Below are positions 1 through 10,734 of a DNA stretch of 64,000 bases, one piece after another; the stretch's first letter is position 1; every line of letters begins with the position of its first letter. Origin of the DNA: Calycina herbarum (Eukaryota > Ascomycota > Leotiomycetes > Helotiales > Pezizellaceae). Both the position numbers and the translations under genes were made by a program. The stretch spans positions 93,091-157,090 of the forward strand of contig LLEY01000150.1 of NCBI GenBank assembly GCA_001414485.1, given 5' to 3'. Under the pieces are notes generated by a model. The model worked only from the letters and a program-made list of their open reading frames with translations, was not told the origin of the DNA and made no database searches.

Positions 1-43
1 CTGGTCTTTCGAATTTTCCAATCAAAAAGTCAAGGAATGAATA

Positions 44-234
44 TCCCCAGGGCACAGGTGCACCTTTGTGGGAGTGGGGTGCATTTCCAGATTTTTAATC
101 CAAAAATCCTAGTCAAGTGCGCGTACAATATAGAGGTTGATACCATCAAATATACCCACCTTCCAACCAATTAAGCCTTAAAAACGCCCCACCTCCCACA
201 AAGGTGTATCTGTACCCCGGAGGACCTGGGGGGA
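44..234. mobile_element. palindromic MITE-like element flanked by TA
   Basis: A 19-bp stretch at 61-79 (CACCTTTGTGGGAGTGGGG) returns inverted at 187-206 with a single one-base indel. The similarity extends outward in broken form to TCCCC at 44-48 and its complement ending at 234. TA dinucleotides flank both ends (42-43 and 235-236). No reading frame is carried. The size (191 bp), terminal inverted repeats and TA flanks fit a non-autonomous Tc1/mariner-type MITE. The exact ends are inferred because the outer arm contains indels. Confidence 0.5.
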
Positions 235-720
235 TAAGCTTCATCAAGCTTTCGAGGAATAGTCAGTGCTGACTGCGTTCATATGATTGGTACGCGGCTG
301 CGTCACTAGAAACCTTACAGGCCAGCAAGATTACGAGATGTATGTAGTAAGCCGTAGGATTTAAGCGAGGATCAAATGAGTGGACTAAGCCTCGATCATA
401 CACTCCCCCTCCCCCCCCTCCCCAACCAAAATTTAAATTCGTTCCTAACTGTTTCTGACTGTGCGCCAGATCTATCGAGATCTAAGAGGCATCTCAGGAC
501 CACTGGAGCTTAATTTGATGTTTATGTTTGGAGTCAGATGAAGTCTTTGGCTTGTTTTGCGTGGGCTCACGCTAAGACTAGAATTCCGAACAAATATCGA
601 TATTCACTTTACTACAAAGAGTCTATATTATCAAGCTTTCCATCCACAAGAAATTCTCTCTTCCAAGTCTTTTAAATCTCCTCTACTAATTTCTTATCAT
701 ATCCTGCCAAAAATGTTACC
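235..720. other. intergenic, no gene seen
   Basis: Sequence between the MITE-like element and the small secreted protein gene. It contains a C-rich run near 405-422 and pyrimidine-rich leader sequence before the ATG. Short open frames here have no coding character. Confidence 0.5.
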
Positions 721-1176
721 ATGCACGCCAAACTTTTCCTCGTCCCTGGTACTATTACCAGCCTCACCAATCCCGTCATCGGTCAAGGTTTCGACATTCC
801 CCAAAACCAGACAGATAGTGTATATGTTGTCAGTACAGACGCTGAAGGCAACTTGGTCGACGATGTCATTTCTCGAGATTTGAACGAAAAGCCAGCCGTA
901 ACCAGCGCCACCCTCCCGATTTCCAGTAAAAGATGCAAAACTGCAACCCTCACAAATCTTGTAGATCAGCTGGGCTCTTTCTGTGGGACCGGAAGCGGCA
1001 AAGATGTTTACACCATAGGAGTTTACTCTATCGCTGGTGGTGCCGCCGCGTATATATGTAACTATACTAGTGGAAGAAACCCATGTTCCAGAGAAGAGCT
1101 TAACCAAATGGTGAAAAAAATGGGCGATCTTTGTCTAGATAATCAAGCTAGTAGGTGTCTTCCGAATTTAAGCTAG
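721..1176 (+). CDS. small cysteine-rich candidate secreted protein
   Basis: This is a 151-residue protein with no domain I can name. The first ~20 residues are mildly hydrophobic (MHAKLFLVPGTITSLTNPVI) and could be a signal peptide, though two prolines make it a weak one. The rest contains six cysteines (in RCKTA, FCGTG, YICNY, NPCSR, DLCLD and SRCLP), an even number suited to three disulfides, and a glycine/alanine-rich stretch before the fourth. Small size, even cysteine number and possible export fit the broad class of fungal small secreted proteins, some of which are effectors; that role is inference. The start is the first ATG of the frame. It sits about 1 kb from a dead transposon. An unseen intron near the N-terminus is possible. 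Confidence 0.5.
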   Translation: MHAKLFLVPGTITSLTNPVIGQGFDIPQNQTDSVYVVSTDAEGNLVDDVISRDLNEKPAVTSATLPISSKRCKTATLTNLVDQLGSFCGTGSGKDVYTIGVYSIAGGAAAYICNYTSGRNPCSREELNQMVKKMGDLCLDNQASRCLPNLS

Positions 1177-2186
1177 GGATATTACTAACGATGAATAGGG
1201 TGGGTCTACATGAAGGACTGGAATAACGGATACTGATACGATGCTTCCAATTCTGCCTTCTGTTTGGGGAAATTGAAGGGTGGTGACGCATGAGAACTCT
1301 TCTTCGCCCTTGGTAAGAACTATAGATTTCGCAGTTCTTGCTGAATTTTTGGACCTAACAAAGCAACCAGACAGTTCCAACTCCTCGTGGCTCACGGTTC
1401 AAGGGGAATTCGGAGTAGAAAGTTGTTTGGAAAATCTTTGGGTCTATTTTGAAATTTAGTTTGCATTTTTGTTTACGGAACGCTTGTACAATAGTATCAT
1501 ATAATTTATTATGGAATGTTTATAGTACCTTTTTAACAGACCTTATAAGTTGAACAAAAGTACAAACTTTTAAATAAAGAGAAATTAGTAGATGATTTTC
1601 GGTCTAGCAGGGAAGTTTTAGGCAGTTCTCACAGCCAAGAAAATCAACCTAACACTCTCCCCACTTTAAATCCACCTACGTAATTTCAGCCTGCATATTT
1701 CTAGGCTACAAATACCAATCACACCTAGAAATAATTCAACTACGAATTTAAGCAGTCTCTACTCGAATCAACTTTGTTTGTTATCCATCCTCCGAAATAT
1801 CGGTTAAGCAACTGCAGTGGAAGAGAGTACGCCAGGGCGAATGATCTCAACCCCAATTGTTGGTTTCACGTCAAGCGTAGCTGGGTGCCTACAACACCTC
1901 CAAATTATATAAACCCTCCTCTCTCCCTCAACAGCAACATATTAAAAAGCAACTATTGCAAGAGTGAATAGTCTCTTGTTTACTGGTCACATGCCTACTC
2001 GCTTAGCTAGCGTCCTTTTTGGCTATAAGTAGCCAGCCTAGATAGCTCCTTGAATGTCAAGCTCTTTGCATATTTTCAACAGCAACCAAGCCCAACAAGA
2101 ACGAAATTGGAACAAACTCAGCAATCATGAGTTGTGCGGTATTCATCACAGCGGAGTATTGTAGTCTCAAGGTCAATACCACCCTA
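1177..2186. other. intergenic, no gene seen
   Basis: AT-rich sequence between the small secreted protein gene and the left end of the mariner element. Short frames (for example 1774-1971 and 2127-2327) lack homology or coding bias; the latter runs into the transposon terminus. I see no RNA gene. Confidence 0.5.
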
Positions 2187-2219
2187 CTTGGGCTAATATT
2201 ACTTGAACCCTCTTCAGCT
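2187..2219 (+). repeat. left terminal inverted repeat of mariner element
   Basis: This 33-bp arm pairs with 3797-3828. The differences are three C/T or G/A transitions and one single-base indel. The transitions fit the same C-to-T process that introduced the stops. It is preceded by TA at 2185-2186. Confidence 0.85.
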
Positions 2220-3796
2220 CGTCACCACTTTTTTAGCACCAAAACTAAGGGATCACCACCCAAACCCCTACTTTTCACTTCACAATTAATTAACAACTAC
2301 AACACCAAAATAGCCAAAAAAAAATAAGAAAATCAAAGGGGCGTGCCCCACGCATATACAAGTCTACACGCCGTGAGGTCCCTGTCTGGCAACGCACTAT
2401 AATTGTTAGCAGAATTAGACAGAATACCAACAAGGAAGAGTCACTCATATGGGCAGGCAGAGAAGACGAGTCCTACCCTGTTTCTTAAGATGGTGTAAGG
2501 GATATTAGAAGGAGGGCTAAGAAGAACGCTGCACGTACTCGGAACGGAAATACAAGGGGTCAATATCTTGATATACCCTCCAACGTTAAATCTAAGCCTC
2601 GTGGACACCCCTCTATTAAGCTTACCAAGGAGTTACGCCAACGTATTATAGACAAGGTTATAAGGGATAGAGACGAGCGCCGGAAGACTAATATTACACA
2701 CCTTTGCGATCTCGGTCTCTGGGGCAACGTCGACAAGAGTAAGAACCTCTTAGAATCCTTCTTTTAACAAGCCTTATACGATGCTGGTTACTTATTTATA
2801 AGAGGAATTAAGCCTAAACTTACTCTAGTTATTATAAAACAACGAGTTAAATTAGCTAAGATACTTCTCAATATAGACCTCTCCTAAGTTGTGTTTATGG
2901 ACGCTATAGTATTACGTATAGAACTTAACGACGGTCTAGATAGGTGTTAGCAGAAGAAGGACGAGTACTACTACAAAGACGTACGATTAGAGACAGTTAA
3001 GAGGTATTCAGATGGTCAGTTCTTTAGAGCAATCTGCCTAGGTTCCAGCCTTGGTCCTTACCATATGTACGACCTAGAAACAACATAAGAAGTTAAGGAC
3101 GCAGAGGCGCATTTAGACGAGGCTAACACGCAATAGTTATACCTCGCGGAGAGGGAATTTAATTGGCAGGAGTAAGCAAAGGAGGACTACTGGGCTAGTA
3201 GAGGCTAGAGAGTACCTGGAAAGAGGGTACAATTACACAATTTCCTATATAAACAGGCATATAAGAGAGGGGACAGGGGTAAAGGGGGGGTGGATTAGTA
3301 CCGGCTTTATAAGGGGTATCTTAAGCCATTCCTTATTCCTTAGTATAAGGAACTACGTAAGCTAGGAAGAGGAAAGAAGATGCGTTAGTTATAGATAATG
3401 CTAGCCTATACTCTTATAGAGTAATTAAAGAGGTATTATACTACTATTCTGTCTAGCAGCTTCTTTACCCTATACAATCACCTGATATAAACGCAATAGA
3501 GCAGATATAGAGGTATATAAGGGTCTAGCTACGTAAGAGAAAAGTCTAACCTAAGAATAAGGTAGATATAGATAGAGGAGTAGAACCGGGTTCCTTAGAC
3601 AGTAATAGATAAGGTGATTATAAATCTTAAAAAGACTCTTAAGAAGGTGGTTAAGCATAGAGGGGATAATAACTTCCAGGGATAGAGCTTCAATTTCTAC
3701 TACTTTTCATATAAAAACACCCAAAATTGTATTATATATGAGTGAAAGTAGTGAGAAAAGGGGGGTGGTATAGAAGCGAAAAAGGAGCTGAAAATT

Positions 3797-3828
3797 AGCT
3801 GAGGGGGTTCAAGTAATACTGGCCCAAG
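3797..3828 (-). repeat. right terminal inverted repeat of mariner element
   Basis: This 32-bp arm ends GGCCCAAG and is followed by TA at 3829-3830. It is inverted relative to 2187-2219 and fixes the element length at 1,642 bp, normal for Tc1/mariner. Confidence 0.85.
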
Positions 3829-3877
3829 TATTCCCAATTTTAAAGCAAAAACCTAACAACTTGAGAATTTCAATAAA

Positions 3878-4537
3878 ATGATCGTCCTCCTCCGAGATTA
3901 CGAAGGTCCAGAGACAGCCGAAGACCAAAACTGGATCTTCATCCGCTCAACCGACCCCTCAAAAATCACCGCCAGGACCCTCATGCCCCCAGTTACCGAA
4001 GTACCAGAACAAAACGACTTCGCAAACTTCTCCGCCGAAGATGTAAAAACATTCATGAAAACCAACAAGGGAACTCTCCAGTCCCTAAACATAGACCCCA
4101 GCAATTGGATCGTCATCGATCAAAAGGGTCTCGAGACTTCGACTTGTTTGCTTACTTCCCGCCACGTCTGGGACCCCCCCGAGTGCGATTCCGAGGATGA
4201 AGACCATGGCCTAGTGGGCGAACCATGTTTACCGATTGAGGGGCAGCCGGGGCCGGGGGATCTGGTAAGTGAGTTGAGGACTATGAGGGTTCCGTTTGAA
4301 CACGCTGGGGTGATTGCTGTGAACCTTGAGATAGCAAATATGGATTTTACGGATTTTGTAGACGAGAAGGATAAGAGGGAGGTTGGGGTCTATAGTTGGA
4401 AACCATTTGATGGCGATGAGGATTTGGATGCAATGCTTGATATCGGAGATCGAAAGGAGGTGTTGGAGAAGCTGGTTGAAGATGGATGGATCGACAATGT
4501 TACGAGGAAGTTGGACACCGGGCTTCCCAAAGAGTAA
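3878..4537 (+). CDS. uncharacterised acidic fungal protein, 219 aa
   Basis: A single-exon gene starting only 49 bp after the mariner element. The protein is rich in Asp and Glu and has no signal peptide or membrane segment. The N-terminal half (NWIFIRSTDP, then a helix-like EDVKTFMKTNKGTL and SNWIVIDQKG) looks like a compact alpha/beta fold. The C-terminal half has VNLEIANMDFTDFVDE and a YSWKPF motif. The pattern reminds me of an uncharacterised family (DUF6924-like), but I cannot confirm this without a profile search. The ATG at 3878 is preceded by AATAAA. Codon use favours C-ending codons early in the gene, typical of a real fungal gene. Confidence 0.7.
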   Translation: MIVLLRDYEGPETAEDQNWIFIRSTDPSKITARTLMPPVTEVPEQNDFANFSAEDVKTFMKTNKGTLQSLNIDPSNWIVIDQKGLETSTCLLTSRHVWDPPECDSEDEDHGLVGEPCLPIEGQPGPGDLVSELRTMRVPFEHAGVIAVNLEIANMDFTDFVDEKDKREVGVYSWKPFDGDEDLDAMLDIGDRKEVLEKLVEDGWIDNVTRKLDTGLPKE

Positions 4538-4972
4538 ATGTTTCAATTGGGTGAATTCAGTGCATTAAATTGAATCAATGTCAATTCTTACTGCATAACT
4601 ACATTTTAGCAGAATATTCTGATGTCAGTTCACCTACAGACATTTTGTATGTAAGAGAAACAGGCTTTCTTCTGAGTAAATATAATAACTGATGTTCAAA
4701 TTCAAGTAAGATTATCGTCCAAGAAGCTTTAGAACAATTAAAAGGGACAGTTCATTAATCATCCAGAGTATTTTTAAAGGTTTTTTATATTTTCTTCCAA
4801 TGCAGTCGATACCAAGGACTCATACCGAGTATGCATTTAATAGTCCTGAACTCTTCGAGTAATATTATTTAATCGATCTACAAACTTCATAATTCACTCT
4901 CATGACTACCGAATTACACAAATCGCAATGATACATTATTTTTTACCAAGGCCGTTTCAATCATAAACCCCC
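4538..4972. other. short convergent intergenic region
   Basis: AT-rich 3' flanks of the converging genes on either side. No ORF or RNA structure recognised. Confidence 0.5.
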
Positions 4973-6651
4973 TCAAATATCATGACCGCAAGACCCACTA
5001 TGTCCTTCCTGTCCCTCCTCCGCAACAGTCCACTCAACCCCTCTAACTTCCATCTCCCCAACCTTCTCACTTCTCGACTCCGCAGCAGCTTTAGGAAGAA
5101 GCTCGACACCATCAATCGCCAAATTAGCTAAAACATGAGCCGCAGTTTTAGCATTAATAGTAATCACCGTAGCATTAGGATTTGCATATGTATCACACGC
5201 TTGATGATAACACGGATCCTGTGCTTCACCGGTTCCTGTGTGTAAACCGCCAATTGGCTTCTTCAGAACTTCCATGAAACTAACGTAATCACTTCCACCG
5301 GTGAACACAGCTGGTGTGACGTTTAATCCTTTGCTGGTTAGGTCGTCGACGAAGAGTTTTTCGATTACATCGCTTCCGGCAGGTCCTGCTAATCCGTGGG
5401 TCGATCCGTCGCCATCGAAAACCCCGAAGTATCCTTTGGAGACCATATCAAAGTTTAGGTATGCGAGGAGGTTGGTTACGTTGGCGGAATCGAGTTGGGA
5501 AGTGTAGTATCTTGATCCAACCAGACCATTTTCTTCAGCAGCCCACCACGCAGCGCGTACTTTGACATTGGTTTGGTAGGAGTTGATGGCTGTGAACAGT
5601 TCTAGGATCAGACTGGTTCCGCTACCGTCATCATTTATCCCAGGACCAGCTTGAACCTATAATTATCAGTATCTCGGATTTTAGATTTTAGCCTTGAGGT
5701 GGTTATTCTTACACCATCCAGATGAGCACCAAGCTAAATAAGTCAGTAAGCCGCTTTGTGTGTTTGGGGAAGGTTCTCGTACCATAACAACATTATTTGG
5801 ATCTCCGCCCTTAGTCTCTGCAATGACATTTGTCGTGATCTTGGTTTCAATGGTTTGAGTCTGTTGGAAAAATGCTGTGATTTCCTCGGCAGCCGAAAGT
5901 CTCTCAACAAGCGCAAGCCCATCAACACGATCAATGAATCCACCCGGAACAAGGGTTGCGGGATCGGGAGCTGACAAAGTTCCACCAGTAACATGGGCAT
6001 TCACGTTGTTATAGATGATAACTGCTACGGCGCCAGCTGCAGCGGCTGGTCTTATCCGACCTGCAAGAGTCCCTCCCGTTGGACAAGTACCTCGTTCAAC
6101 AAGTACAATCTTGCCTGTGACATTCAAACCAGCGTATCCTTCAACGGTGCAACCCACAGCACCAGTAGGTCCATGAACAAGCGGCAAAGTCAATCCTTCC
6201 GCACTAGTAGATGGCGAGTATGTCAATCCAAAGACATAGTAGCTCACACTATCAACTACAAAAGAGATTGAGGTGACCTGGGTAAAAAGACCTGGGACAT
6301 CTTGAAGGTAGAATGTCGATGTCTCCGACAATTTCTCGAGGCGCTTAGCGATGAAATCGACAGACGCGGCATAACCTGGGAAACCAAATGCCCGGTTACC
6401 ACCATTCGCTAGAGCAATTTTCTCTAGGTTCTTGAGATTTTTCATCAGCCTGATATCGTTAGCAGCTAATTGAGTATACTTGTTGAGTATACGCACGCCT
6501 TTTCGGTGATGTCGTTCTGCAGATTCCTAGAAGTGACAAATTTGGGCCCCGAACGCGGTTCATTGTATGAAGGAACCGGACCGGAAGGCGTTGCAATTGC
6601 CAAGGCAGACAGACATGCTGCGCCCAAGGAAAATGATTGAAGGAGCTTCAT
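4973..6651 (-). CDS. secreted M28 aminopeptidase (LAP2/aminopeptidase Y type)
   Basis: Four exons: 6497-6651, 5783-6449, 5713-5733 and 4973-5656. They join to 508 residues, with every phase matching. It removes N-terminal amino acids from peptides outside the cell or in the vacuole. The N-terminus is a signal peptide (MKLLQSFSLGAACLSALAIA), then a LANGGNRAFG motif typical of the LAP2 family and a protease-associated domain (about 120-240). Likely zinc-site residues are His278 and Asp280 (LGAHLDG), Asp290/291 (INDDGSG), Glu322/323 (AAEEN), Asp351 and His432. The 21-nt third exon carries the whole LGAHLDG motif. Intron 1 ends with a CTAAC branch site and is 47 bp. The family is known from Aspergillus; substrate preference is not deducible here. 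Confidence 0.92.
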
Positions 6652-8487
6652 CTTGATAGTAGAAGAGCGTGCGAAATAGTAGACGTTTTTGGGAAGCTGT
6701 GGTTAAATATGAAAAAAGTTCATGAGGGGCAAATACTCGCGATAGGGCAGCTTATCGCGAATATGATGTATTGAATGCCAAATTTCTTGTGACCTTCTGG
6801 AAGAGTATTAATGATGCGGGGTTGAGCACAATCAAGAAGGAGAGAATACCCAGAACTGAATTAAATTACCTTGGCGTCTTGTGGCCAAGCTTGCTTGGCT
6901 CGTAAAAAAAAACTTCCTCGCGCAGGCTCGCTCCCATCTATGAAGAATGTGAGGCCAAGTATTGGAAATAGGATGAAAGGAGTGTGTATTGGGAATAGAA
7001 AGCTGTTGATTTGTAGCAGATGCCATTGATAAGTTTGGTAACAGTGCGATCCATCGAAATCGACTCGTCATCAATTGTTTGTTGGGAATTGAAAGCATAT
7101 AATAACCACTGATTTCATAAGAATTCCGGCAATCTGGATATGCTCTTCGTTCTTCAATATATATCCTTGCGCTTGCGTGATCAGGTGGGGAAGGTGGGGT
7201 TTATCTAACGGTTACTAGTTCAAATGTTAGGAGGACACTGAGGGCTGAAGTTAAATCGTTTCTGAAAGAAAACAAAATTCTTGGTTTTTGGGATTTCCAA
7301 TGGGATGATATACAAGAGCGCCCGTTATCGTTCGTCGCATAGCTGTTGAATTAACATCAATATGCAAGACGGTTTGGGTAATTGAATTAGAGCAAAAAGC
7401 TTCAGACGGTTGTGATTAATTCCTCCCCATTTAGCAGCCATTTGTATTCTGGGGGTGATCTACCACTTGGTAGGATCTCTCAATCACTCCTCTACGCACT
7501 TGCAGGGTGGAAAGGGGATTTTTTTGGTTGGCTACTTCTAGAAAGTCCTCATGGCTTTCATGTCAGATGTGTGGAGTATGTGTTTTCGGAAGGCTTATCG
7601 GCGAATCCATAACACAGGTTGCTCAATCCCCCTCGGTGATTGGGAAGGACTCCAAACAAAATCCGATGCCAGCTTTGACGATGTTGTTTTCCTGAGCATG
7701 CGCATGCGCGAAGCCACCAGGTCCACGTCTGGTGTTTGTGACTTCCACCAATGTTATTGACAACATTGTTGGGGGTTCTCTTCCGTTATCGAATACGTTC
7801 CTTCGAACTCGTGAGGGCAATGGTGTGGTCCATTTGACTCTGGGAAGTTGGACTCGGATTCTTCGTGCCATTTCCATCCATTATCTTCCGCATACACAGC
7901 CTCTTCGTGTATTCTGAGCCCCCGGTCTTGTTCATTGCCCCAGCCGAGCTGAAAGAGCTATCGGCTGCTTCTGTCGAGTTCGCATATCATGGGGAAGCCT
8001 GAAGCAAAGCATGGTGGTTAGCCGTCATTCTGTGCCATAATAAGGGGAGGAAACGCGTCTCAATCTACTGCCTTTTTGTCGCGCCTTCAAGTCCACGTTT
8101 GCGGCGCAATGGATCGCATTATTTCTGCCGAAACGAAGTGTCGTCGAAGTGGTAGGGCGATGTGGTGATTTTGTTGTTACAGTCAGTATGCTGCCGGGGG
8201 CTGACATCAACCCCGAGCGCTGTGTTCTCCTCCAACCCAACACCATCTTCCTCCAATATCTGCGAACGCATTCCCCTCTGCTGCCCAAATGGGCGGAGAA
8301 ACGAGTCCAACGGCCTCTCTGTTGCTTCACGATTTGGTTTGTTTGCTTTTGTTTTTCGGGTTTCTTGAATTTGGAATTATTAGATTACTACAGCTACATC
8401 GTCGAATCCACCATCAAGTGAGAGGCCAGCCTCTAGAAGTACATTGTTTGAGAGATTCAACGAAATTTGCTCCAAGTCTCTTCCACT
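6652..8487. other. long intergenic region, no supported gene
   Basis: About 1.8 kb between the aminopeptidase promoter and the end of the rhodopsin-family gene. Overlapping short frames on both strands between 7400 and 8330 look partly coding-like (for example minus-strand LGWGNEQDRGLRIHEEAVY around 7900), but stops interrupt every frame and I recognise no domain. It may hold a decayed gene. The cysteine-poor ORFs near 6832-7098 look random. Confidence 0.35.
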
Positions 8488-9715
8488 TCAAGCCTTATGC
8501 AGAATATGTTCCTCGCTCCCACTCCGTTCTGGTGTCATCTTGGCTAGCTCAACATCATTCGCGGTTGTGGATGTGGTGACCCATTCCTTCTTTCCTGTAT
8601 GCCCAGAGGAGGATATTTCTTCGCCAGGAATATGCGTCCTATCTTTCATCGGGAAGAGTGGTGACAGTAATACTCTGAATGGAGCTCGACACATTGGGAG
8701 ACAAGCGCAAATGATGCCGATGTTCGATTCGATTATCGTCCACATTGAAGATGCGATATCGTCTGATGGTATCAGTCAGTGTGTATTCCATGGAGTTTGG
8801 AGGACGTACATGTAATATCTGGGCTGGTGGTAGAAAAACTGAGGGTCGTCATTCGAAATACGCTCGTAATCACAACGCTGATATAAATTAGTTTCCGGTA
8901 CCCGGGGTGTTTGGCACGACTTACAATCCCCCCAGTGCGAAGACAAGAGCCAGAGCTACTCTGTGCGGTGTTGCCAACTTCAGAGAATATATCACGGGCA
9001 TTGGCAGCGCGAGTATGAGAATATCGGTCGCGATGGAGAATCCTGCATTGGCAAACCAATTTTTTGTGATATTGATACACGTCCCTTTTACTGATTTATC
9101 CCATGCTCGCGGAATTGCTAATGTTGTCAGTCCTCACAATACTGGGTTCCAAATTGTTCAATCAACGTACGATGACACTGCCAGATCGCAGCTGCAGTTG
9201 AAGCAATACCATAGCTAGATACGATTCCGAGGAGTATCCAACAGAGAATATGGAAGGGTTTCTGAACAAAAATTCGGAGATACAGTAACAAGATAGACGC
9301 TTTGGTGAGGTTGATATTGAGTTTGTAGAATGCTTGTGCTACGTAGAACAGCTCGAGGAGGTTAGCTTGCTTGGAGCACCAGGCTTGACGTCGGACAGTA
9401 CCTTGAGTGCCATCTTCTTATTCTTGGGGGTAAGAGTTGTTATGTGCTTTCCAAATCCATAATCGCATGCTAACCATTGTTAGACAAGCACTTCCTGTGC
9501 ATACATGGGGGCTTACAAGCCAGCATAAGGACGGAAACTAATATGCCAAAGGTTAAGGATCCCAGAATCGTCCAGTCGTCAATCCCCATGTTGTTGACTG
9601 CACCACGAGTTCGACCCCATATCCGAAGAGCAACGATCAAAGGGCATAAAACCGAGAACACAACTGCCGGAACTTGCACCTGGAGAGCATTGCTTTCATA
9701 TGATGACAATGTCAT
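8488..9715 (-). CDS. seven-TM fungal rhodopsin-family (PTH11-like) membrane protein
   Basis: Six exons: 9517-9715, 9402-9469, 9351-9171, 9117-8925, 8877-8810 and 8762-8488. Introns are 47-53 bp and all phases fit, giving 327 residues. The product has the membrane pattern of the Fung_rhodopsin family (PF20684, formerly DUF3468): a first TM segment (VPAVVFSVLCPLIVALRIWG), then GIDDWTIL, a CDYGFGKH motif, KASILLLYLRIF, AAAIWQCH, WFANAGFSIATDILILALPM and FALGGFVVITSVFRM, then TIIESNIGIICACLPMCR. A soluble tail of about 60 residues ends at TGA 8488-8490. Such proteins are putative plasma-membrane receptors; ligand and partners are unknown. It has no N-terminal CFEM domain. The start is the first ATG before the first TM helix. 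Confidence 0.88.
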
Positions 9716-10734
9716 TTTTGCGACTTGAAAGTTTCTTGTGCTCTTGGAAATTGGATGAGGGGCTTCTAAGTATCTATAACCGATATCTTTACCAAGGTGC
9801 AGACAAGGTGAATTGTTTCTGTGATACACCCGATCGGCTCTTCGCTTGAGATATTTTTCTCTTCGATCAATATCAAGCACCAATCGCAACCCGAGTACAT
9901 TTTCTTCATGAAGTGTCTTTCCGTGCAGGCGCATACCTGCAATGTTTGCTTGACCACTCTGTGTAAGGGGGTCTGTGGTATGACCAAGGATCACAAGATC
10001 TTCGCTATTCCAATAGTTCCCACAGTAAGGAGAGCCGGAGGTCTACAAAGGATGTCTTGCACTTTCAATAACCGTTGCAGGGCTGTCATTTATGCGACAC
10101 GAATAACGCCAATCAGTTTTGTGGCTTTTTCTACAGCGTCTATCGGTAACATTTTCGGGTCGCGGATGATTTGTGTATCCTGAATTGGCTTGACTGATGC
10201 AAGGTCGCGATTTTGTTCTAGTATCCACCTATCAAATTCCCTCATTTTTTACTTTCGAAATATCCTAGTCATCTGGACAAAGCCACCGGAGATCTTGGAC
10301 GGGGATTCTCTCCTTTCTTTTCTTGTCGATTTTTGAGGTCAAAAGAAATTTCCGATAGGTTCGGTAGTGAACGTGGAGACTTCCTCAACTTCCTCGATAC
10401 TCCTCCTTCAGGAAATCACCATCGGCTTTCCCCTCAGAAGGCCGACAGGAAATATGGTGGCAGAAGAATTTTCTTTTTGCTCGAAAAATTAGTGAATTTC
10501 CAACGATGGGTTTCACTAATTGCCGGCCAACCACATACGCCAATGGCAAGCCGCCATCGTCTTCCTCCAAAGCCCACTCACGGCCCTCCGATATCTGGCG
10601 ACCCACGTATGAATTGGCGCTAGTACGGTCCTATGTATCCTCTGAAATTCTCTACATAATCGCCCCATTTCTATCTTTATCCATTTCCCACGTTGTGAAC
10701 CTGAGCATCCTTTCGCGACAAGAAAGTAAGAATT
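9716..10734. other. divergent intergenic/promoter region
   Basis: Upstream region shared by the minus-strand rhodopsin-family gene and the plus-strand MFS gene. A pyrimidine-rich tract lies near 10300-10330. No convincing ORF, although 9766-9994 can be read in frame with the upstream gene without an ATG context advantage. Confidence 0.4.

Larger units (their letters stand above)
2187..3828 (+). mobile_element. dead Tc1/mariner transposon with TIRs and TA duplication
   Basis: The two ends are inverted repeats of about 32-33 bp (2187-2219 and 3797-3828) beginning CTTGGGC and sharing ATTACTTGAACCC. TA flanks each side (2185-2186, 3829-3830). The inside decays from a Tc1-type transposase: an N-terminal helix-turn-helix-like stretch from about 2590 (KLTKELRQRIIDK), a DAIVLRIE strand with Asp at 2900, an IDNAS block with Asp at 3394 and an SPDINAIEQI block with Glu at 3499. 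Exactly 34 residues separate the last Asp and Glu, giving DD34E. The frame shifts between the first Asp and the later block. Many in-frame stops are TAG or TAA where CAG, TGG or CAA would be expected, as RIP produces. It is non-functional. Confidence 0.9.

Noticed and set aside
557..883. ORF overlapping the small secreted protein gene in another frame
   Set aside because: No signal peptide or cysteine pattern; the 721-1176 frame has better protein features.
7412..8330. Possible gene or pseudogene in overlapping short ORFs
   Set aside because: Some stretches look coding-like on the minus strand, but no consistent splice model or recognised domain was found.
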